Shown here: positions 51,530 to 56,123 of the stretch, piece after piece
Numbering within the stretch: the first letter of the stretch is position 1
How the letters are laid out: each line of letters begins with the position of its first letter
Source of the DNA: Burkholderiaceae bacterium
Lineage (GTDB): Bacteria > Pseudomonadota > Gammaproteobacteria > Burkholderiales > Burkholderiaceae_E
Assembly (NCBI GenBank): GCA_024637155.1
Contig: JAGXFR010000040.1
Location: forward strand, 1-56,123
Length of the DNA: 56,123 nt
Direction of reading: 5' to 3'
Notes under the pieces: generated by a model
Seen by the model: the letters and a program-made list of their open reading frames with translations, nothing else
What the model was told of the DNA's origin: nothing
Database searches by the model: none
Made by a program: the position numbers and the translations under genes

Positions 51530-52375
51530 TCACTTGATCAGTTCTTTCTGAACGGGCGGAGCGGACTTCGGATCCAGGCCGAAGTCGGTGAGGAAAGCCT
51601 CGTACCACTTCTGCGTCTGCCCGCTCTGGTAGTAGCCGGCGATCGTCTTGTCGACCCAGTTGACGAAGTCCTTGTTGTCTTCCTTGCGTACCGCCGCGCT
51701 CGAGGGCTGGGAAAGTGCCGGCGTGGGCACGACGATCTTTCCGGCACCGAGGCGCTGCCGCGCGGCGAGCAGGGGCGGGTGAAACAGGCAGACCGCGTCC
51801 ACGCGTCCCGCCTGGAAGGCGGCAATCGCTTCGGAATTCCCCGGGAAGCGCTGGATGTTGGCCTTGGACACGTTCTCGCTCAGGTACTTGTCCATGCTGC
51901 TCGCCTGCGGCACCGCGATGCGCACGGCCGGCTGGTTCAGGTCGGCCCAGGTGCGCACGGGCAGGTCGTCGCGCGCGAGCACGGCCAGCGAGTAGTACAG
52001 CAGCGGGGTCGTCGGGAAGTCGACCGCCTGCGCGCGTTCGGGCGTGGCGTCGAGCATGTACATGATGTCGATCTTGCCGCCCTGCAGGGCGGCGATCGCC
52101 GTACCCCAGCTCACCTCGACCGGCTCGAACTTGACGCCGAGCGTGGCGGCCATCGCCTTGCCCAGCGAGACCCCCAAACCCGTCGACCATTCGCCGGTGC
52201 GCGGATCCTTCGAGTACCAGGGCGGCGCCTGCGTGACGCCGACGCGCAGCGCGCCGCGCTGCTTGATCTGCTCGAGCGTGCCGCCCGCCTGGGCGCCAAC
52301 GCGGGAGATGGGCAGCATCATCGCCGCCATACCCGCGGCGAGCGTCAGTACGGTCTTGCGTCGTGTAGCTTTCAT
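51530..52375 (-). CDS. Amino-acid ABC transporter substrate-binding protein
   Basis: 281 residues from ATG 52375, with GGGAGGAG upstream. The signal peptide starts KATRRKTVLTLAAGMAAMM and is cleaved near VGA-QA (about residue 29). The mature domain is of the SBP_bac_3 type: GALRVGVTQAPPW, GLGVSLGKAMAATLGVKFEPVEVSWGTAI, LQGGKIDIMYMLDATPERAQAVDF. It captures a polar amino acid or related compound in the periplasm for the permease pair downstream; the ligand is not predictable. Confidence 0.92.
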   Translation of the reverse strand: MKATRRKTVLTLAAGMAAMMLPISRVGAQAGGTLEQIKQRGALRVGVTQAPPWYSKDPRTGEWSTGLGVSLGKAMAATLGVKFEPVEVSWGTAIAALQGGKIDIMYMLDATPERAQAVDFPTTPLLYYSLAVLARDDLPVRTWADLNQPAVRIAVPQASSMDKYLSENVSKANIQRFPGNSEAIAAFQAGRVDAVCLFHPPLLAARQRLGAGKIVVPTPALSQPSSAAVRKEDNKDFVNWVDKTIAGYYQSGQTQKWYEAFLTDFGLDPKSAPPVQKELIK

Positions 52376-52487
52376 GTTCGCTTCTCCTCCCTGAATTCGT
52401 TTCCGGCAACCGATACGGCTGCAGTATCCACGTGTCTGCAAAGTGCAGTCAATCGCAGGTCCACTTGCCCGCAGACGCTGGCTCGAT

Positions 52488-53129
52488 TCAGGCGCCCAGT
52501 CGCCACATGGTGCGAAAGGAATGCACCGCGTCGGTTGGCAAACCCAGTTGCGCGGCCAGCGCGCGGGCCTGTGCAAGGCCGCTGTCCGCGCACGTCGACT
52601 CGATCGTGACCAGGGCGTCCGCCGCGGCGGGTGGCGCATTGGCAATCAGCGGCGACGACAGACCGACGTCCGTGCACAGCACGGCCGCGCGCACGACGCC
52701 ACTTTCTTCCCGCACCCGCGCGAGCTCCACGCGCAGGATCTCGAGCGCGACCTGGCCCGCGGGCACGACGAAGAGCGCGAGCGCCCCGCCCTCGCCGTCT
52801 CCCAACTCGATCGCCAGTTCGCCCACGCGGCGCTGCGTGTCGCGCATCCGCGCGAAATTGTGCAGCGACCATTCGGTCTGGTTGGCGAAGGCGCTGCGAT
52901 ACGCGGCGCTGCGAAACACCTCCAGATTCTCGGTGTCGTAGAGCGCGAGGTACGGCCGCGGCGCCGCGCCGAGCGCGCAAAAGCGGCGCGCCGACTGGAA
53001 GCCGGGAATCGCCACGCGCTCCTGCATGTGCTCGCGGTCGTACCAGCGGTTGAAGTCCTCGTCGTGGGCCGGGTCGACGTCGGTCCAGATGCAGAGCTGC
53101 CCGCGCAGCGTTGCGGATTCGGTTGTCAT
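52488..53129 (-). CDS. Uncharacterised protein, possible ferredoxin-like dimeric fold
   Basis: 213 residues, no signal peptide or membrane helix. The opening GQLCIWTDVDPAHDEDFNRWYDREHMQERVAIPGFQSARRF resembles EthD-type or related ferredoxin-like domains, where an aspartate/tryptophan/tyrosine-rich helix follows the first strand. The second half (VALEILRVELARVREESG, AVLCTDVGLSSPLI) may be a degenerate repeat. I do not recognise a named family. It begins eight bases after the M20 amidohydrolase stop, so it is probably part of the peptide/amino-acid operon. A 112-base gap follows before the binding-protein gene. Confidence 0.78.
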   Translation of the reverse strand: MTTESATLRGQLCIWTDVDPAHDEDFNRWYDREHMQERVAIPGFQSARRFCALGAAPRPYLALYDTENLEVFRSAAYRSAFANQTEWSLHNFARMRDTQRRVGELAIELGDGEGGALALFVVPAGQVALEILRVELARVREESGVVRAAVLCTDVGLSSPLIANAPPAAADALVTIESTCADSGLAQARALAAQLGLPTDAVHSFRTMWRLGA

Positions 53130-53137
53130 GCGCGGCC

Positions 53138-54334
53138 TCAGGCAGCTTGCGCGAGGAAGCGCTCGACGAGTCGCGTCCAGTAGGCCGCGCCGACGGTCAG
53201 GTTCGCGTCGTCGAAGTCGTAGTGCGCGCTGTGCACCATCGCCGAGCTCTCGCCATTGCCGATGCGCAGGAAGCAGCCGGGCTTGCGCTGCAGGTAGAAG
53301 GCGAAATCCTCGCTGCCGGTCACCGGTCCGAACGGCGCCACGACGCGTTCCGGGCCGACGAGTTCCTCGGCCACCTCGCGGGCGAACTCGGTCTCGGCGG
53401 CGCTGTTGACGAGCACCGGATAGCCACGCTCGTAGTCGATTTCGACGCGGCCGCCGTAGCCCTCGACGTGCGCGGAGACGAGATCGGTGATGCGCTGCTG
53501 CAGCCGGTCGCGCACGTCGGCATCGAAGGAGCGAATGCTCAGCCCGAGGGTGGCCGACTCCGGAATCACGTTGGTCGCGACCCCCGCGTGCACGGTGCCG
53601 ATGGTGACGATCGCGATCTGCCTGGGGTCGATGTTGCGCGACACGACGCTCTGCAGGGCCATGATCAGGCTGCCGGCGATCATCACCGGATCCACCGTCA
53701 TGTGGGGACGCGCCGCATGGCCGCCGACCCCGCGGATGGTGATGAGCGCCCGGTCCGACGCCGACATGAACGCCCCGGAACCGAACAGGAAGGTGCCGCT
53801 CGCCACGCCAGGATGGTTGTGCATGCCGAAGATCGCGTCGCAGGGGAAACGCTCGAAGAGGCCGTCCTCGATCATGCGCAGCGCGCCCGCCTCGCCCTCT
53901 TCGGCGGGCTGGAAGACCAGGTGCACGGTGCCCGCGAAGTTGCGGGTCTTCGCCAGTTGCTGCGCGGCGCCGAGCAGCATCGTCGTGTGGCCCTCATGGC
54001 CACAGGCGTGCATGACGCCGGCGACCTCGCTCGCATAGGGCTTGCCGGTCTCCTCGGCGATGGGCAGCGCGTCCATGTCGGCGCGCACGGCCACGCTGCG
54101 CGTGCCCTTGCCCAGCGCCAGTGTGCCGACCACGCCGTAGCCGCCGACGTTGCGCGTCACCTCGTAGCCCCACTGCGCGAGGCGTGTCGCCACCAGTTCC
54201 GAGGTCGCGGCTTCGTGGAGCGAGAGCTCGGGGTGGCGGTGGAGGTGCTGGCGGGTTTCGCGCAGAAAGTCGGTCGCATCGAGCAGGTCGCCCAGCTCGC
54301 AGAAACGGGGGTTGGTTGTGGTCATGTCTTCCAT
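53138..54334 (-). CDS. M20 family amidohydrolase (hippurate hydrolase/IAA-amino acid hydrolase type)
   Basis: 398 residues. The M20D motifs are complete: VAVRADMDALPI, VMHACGHEGHTTMLLGAA (metal-binding Cys and His), FQPAEEGEAGALRMIEDG (glutamates), FGMHNHPG, and the C-terminal GSEDFAFYLQRKPGCF with the last histidine region HSAHYDFDD. These two-metal enzymes cut acyl- or peptidyl-amino acids. The start is ATG 54334; ATG 54325 is an alternative. It follows another M20 peptidase by 37 bases. Together they probably process imported peptides. Confidence 0.92.
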   Translation of the reverse strand: MEDMTTTNPRFCELGDLLDATDFLRETRQHLHRHPELSLHEAATSELVATRLAQWGYEVTRNVGGYGVVGTLALGKGTRSVAVRADMDALPIAEETGKPYASEVAGVMHACGHEGHTTMLLGAAQQLAKTRNFAGTVHLVFQPAEEGEAGALRMIEDGLFERFPCDAIFGMHNHPGVASGTFLFGSGAFMSASDRALITIRGVGGHAARPHMTVDPVMIAGSLIMALQSVVSRNIDPRQIAIVTIGTVHAGVATNVIPESATLGLSIRSFDADVRDRLQQRITDLVSAHVEGYGGRVEIDYERGYPVLVNSAAETEFAREVAEELVGPERVVAPFGPVTGSEDFAFYLQRKPGCFLRIGNGESSAMVHSAHYDFDDANLTVGAAYWTRLVERFLAQAA

Positions 54335-54371
54335 GGGAGGTCGGTTGCGCTCAGGGGGCGGGGCCGGCGCC

Positions 54372-55766
54372 TCAGGACGCCTGTTTGGGGGTGTTCCCGG
54401 CGCCCAGGTCCCAGTAGAGACCCGTCATCAGCCCGAGCCCCTCGCGCAGCACGGCGGGCGGGAGGTGCTCGTTGGGCGCGTGCTGCGAACAGCCCGGGTA
54501 CGAGTGCGGAACCCAGACCGTGCGCAGGCCGAGCACGTCGGTGAAGATGTCGTTGGGCAGCGAACCGCCCAGATTCGGCAGCACGGCCGGTTTCTTTCCC
54601 GTCGTCTGCGCGATCGAGGCGACCGCCCATTGCACCCACGGATCCTCGGGGTCAATCCGCGTGGCGCGAAACATTTCCTCGCGGGTGGCTGCAACCTGCA
54701 CCATCGGGAAGCCGTGTCGGTCGAGGTGGCGGCGCAGTTCCGGGAGGATCTGTTTGGGATCGATGCCCACCACGAAACGCAGCTGGCAGCGCGCCCAGGC
54801 GCGCGGCGGGATCGCGTTCACCGGCGTTTCCGGATTGCCGGTCTTGAACGCCAGCACCTCGAACGAGCACCAGCCGAACACACGCTCGGCGGGCGAGAGG
54901 CCCGGCTCGCCCCACCACGGCTCGACGGTCGGACCGTCGGCGCCGCCGTCCACCTCGCAGTCCGCCAGCGCGCGGCGCACCGCGGCGGGCAGTTCGGTCG
55001 GCACCCAGGCCGGGATGCGGATCTGCCCGGTCGGCGAGACGATGCTCGCGATCGCGTGCGCGAGCTGAATGCCCGGGTTCGAGATTAGCCCGCCCCAGTT
55101 GCCGGAATGGTGGCCGCCCTGGCGCGCATCGATCGTCAGGTCGAAATTCACGCTGCCGCGCGAGCCGAGGAACACCGTCGGCCGGTCGGCGCGCAGGCGC
55201 GGTCCGTCGGAGGCAATCAGCAGGTCGGCCGCGAAGGCTGCGCGATTTTCGTCGCACAGTTCGCGCAGACCCGCCGACCCGGTCTCCTCGCCCATCTCGA
55301 TCAGGTACTTCGCGTTGAAGCCGAGGCTGCCGCGCTCGGCGAGCACGTTGGCCATCGCCTGCATGTTGACCGAGTGCTGGCCCTTGTTGTCGGCGATGCC
55401 CCGCCCGTACCAGAGGCCCTCGTGCTCGGTCAGCGCCCACGGCGAGAGGCCGTCCTTCCATTCCGGCTCGAGCCCGCGGATCACGTCGCCGTGGCCATAC
55501 CCGAACACAGTCGGCAACTGCGGATCTTCAATGCGCTGCGCGAACAGAAACGGTGCCTTCGCGCGCGGGTGGGTCAGCGTGCGGCACGTGAAGCCCATCG
55601 CCTCGAAGGCCGGCTGCATCTCGTCGCTGAGATATTGGGCAAGCACCGCAGCGCGCTCGGGATTCTGGCTCTCGGTGGGGATCGCGATGCGGCGCGCGAT
55701 GGTTTCGCGAAACGCGCCCGAGTCGAACTGCTTCTCGGCGCGGGTGATGGCGGCGGCGCGGGTCAT
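54372..55766 (-). CDS. M20 family metallopeptidase (dipeptidase-like)
   Basis: 464 residues from ATG 55766, with AGAGGA upstream; homology starts soon after. Metal-site motifs are GYGHGDVIRG, the bridging aspartate in GRGIADNKGQ, the catalytic EMGEETGSAGL, ASDGPR, and the terminal histidine in PGCSQHAPNEHLPP. The dimerisation/lid domain with RGSVNFDLTIDARQGGHHSG is typical of M20 peptidases acting on dipeptides. It lies 83 bases after the oligopeptide ABC ATPase gene, in keeping with cytoplasmic breakdown of imported peptides. Confidence 0.92.
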   Translation of the reverse strand: MTRAAAITRAEKQFDSGAFRETIARRIAIPTESQNPERAAVLAQYLSDEMQPAFEAMGFTCRTLTHPRAKAPFLFAQRIEDPQLPTVFGYGHGDVIRGLEPEWKDGLSPWALTEHEGLWYGRGIADNKGQHSVNMQAMANVLAERGSLGFNAKYLIEMGEETGSAGLRELCDENRAAFAADLLIASDGPRLRADRPTVFLGSRGSVNFDLTIDARQGGHHSGNWGGLISNPGIQLAHAIASIVSPTGQIRIPAWVPTELPAAVRRALADCEVDGGADGPTVEPWWGEPGLSPAERVFGWCSFEVLAFKTGNPETPVNAIPPRAWARCQLRFVVGIDPKQILPELRRHLDRHGFPMVQVAATREEMFRATRIDPEDPWVQWAVASIAQTTGKKPAVLPNLGGSLPNDIFTDVLGLRTVWVPHSYPGCSQHAPNEHLPPAVLREGLGLMTGLYWDLGAGNTPKQAS

Positions 55767-55849
55767 GCGGCAGGTCCTCTGTATGCGGCTTGGGTCGGGT
55801 GCAGCGCTTCGGGGTGGCAGGTCTTCCGCGGCCCTCTGGCGCGAGCTCG

Positions 55850-56123
55850 TCAGGGTACCGGAACCACGGCGGGCGCGGGGTACAGGTGGCAGGACACGGA
55901 GCCCTCGGGTCCCTTGGTCAGCACCGGGACCTGCGTGCTGCAGTGATCCATCCGTTTTGCGCAGCGCGGATGGAAGGGGCATCCGGGCGGCGGGTTGAGC
56001 GGATCGGGAAACGCCAGTCCCAGCCCGGTGTCGGGGATGCCAAGCCCGGGCTCCGGCGTCAGCACCGACGCCAGCAATGCCTGCGTATACGGATGGCGTG
56101 GCGTGCGAAAGAGGGTTGCGGTC
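55850..56123 (-). CDS. Oligopeptide/dipeptide ABC transporter ATP-binding protein, C-terminal part (truncated by window edge)
   Basis: About 90 residues remain. They begin TATLFRTPRHPYTQALLASV, which is the end of the ATPase domain running into the oligo_HPY module. The segment PPPGCPFHPRCAKRMDHC carries the four-cysteine motif typical of Opp/Dpp ATPases, which in some members binds an Fe-S cluster. The final residues CHLYPAPAVVPVP are also typical. The Walker motifs lie outside the window. It indicates that a peptide ABC importer precedes the two M20 peptidase genes. Confidence 0.9.
   Translation of the reverse strand, partial: TATLFRTPRHPYTQALLASVLTPEPGLGIPDTGLGLAFPDPLNPPPGCPFHPRCAKRMDHCSTQVPVLTKGPEGSVSCHLYPAPAVVPVP

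Noticed and set aside
1..56123. CRISPR arrays, tRNA or rRNA genes, insertion sequences
   Set aside because: No regularly spaced repeats, no tRNA-like cloverleaf and no transposase were recognised. Short tRNA-like structures could be missed by eye; a covariance scan would settle it.

Overview
This window is a high-GC chromosomal segment from a betaproteobacterium, most likely of the Burkholderiales. The evidence is gene content and order: DUF1840 and DUF3567 proteins, the conserved run def-fmt-htpX-rsmB-DUF4390-ntrY-ntrX-trkA-trkH, and a narXL-narK1K2GHJI locus followed by a PpiC-type foldase and ubiUVT. No rRNA, tRNA or CRISPR was recognised. The assignment is inference from gene content; no database search was possible.

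Layout. (1) 1-3146: a visibly less GC-rich accessory segment that reads as an integron-type gene-cassette array, all genes on the minus strand. It holds TspO (partial), a TauE/SafE permease, an NAD(P)-binding reductase, and a CPBP protease plus DUF1330 pair. Two 58-bp attC-like recombination sites (1001-1058 and 1806-1863), one half or decayed site (171-244) and one lone GTTAGGC core (3140-3146) separate them. A 5'-truncated RelE/ParE toxin remnant (3142-3411) marks the junction with the chromosome. No integron integrase is visible. (2) 3412-15182: housekeeping and catabolic genes: an MFS transporter; DUF1840, an unknown protein and a fused CoA-transferase; metH with a downstream lipoprotein hydrolase; and a fumarylacetoacetase-family hydrolase, an Ldh-family dehydrogenase and an EamA transporter. 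(3) 15163-30680: an anaerobic respiration block. The sensor/regulator pair narX-narL is followed by narK1-narK2-narG-narH-narJ-narI-ppiC and then ubiU-ubiV-ubiT, the oxygen-independent ubiquinone hydroxylation genes. Together they would sense nitrate, import it, reduce it with quinol, and keep ubiquinone synthesis going without oxygen. (4) 30793-41658: DUF3567, then the long minus-strand run from def down to trkH, covering protein maturation, membrane proteostasis, rRNA methylation, the NtrYX two-component system and potassium uptake. (5) 41809-48327, plus strand: a LysM protein, dprA, topB, a ChaC-like cyclotransferase and an unknown envelope protein. (6) 48341-56123, minus strand: a peptide and amino-acid uptake cluster with the C-terminus of an oligopeptide ABC ATPase, two M20 peptidases, an unknown protein, a complete polar amino-acid ABC importer and a class IV aminotransferase.

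Most noteworthy: the integrase-less cassette array with its decayed ends; the toxin remnant lying in frame behind the MFS stop codon; an NtrX-like regulator without an AAA+ domain; a class IV aminotransferase with no lysine where the cofactor lysine should be; a Cys/His-rich insertion in the MetH linker; and the close association of nitrate respiration with ubiUVT.
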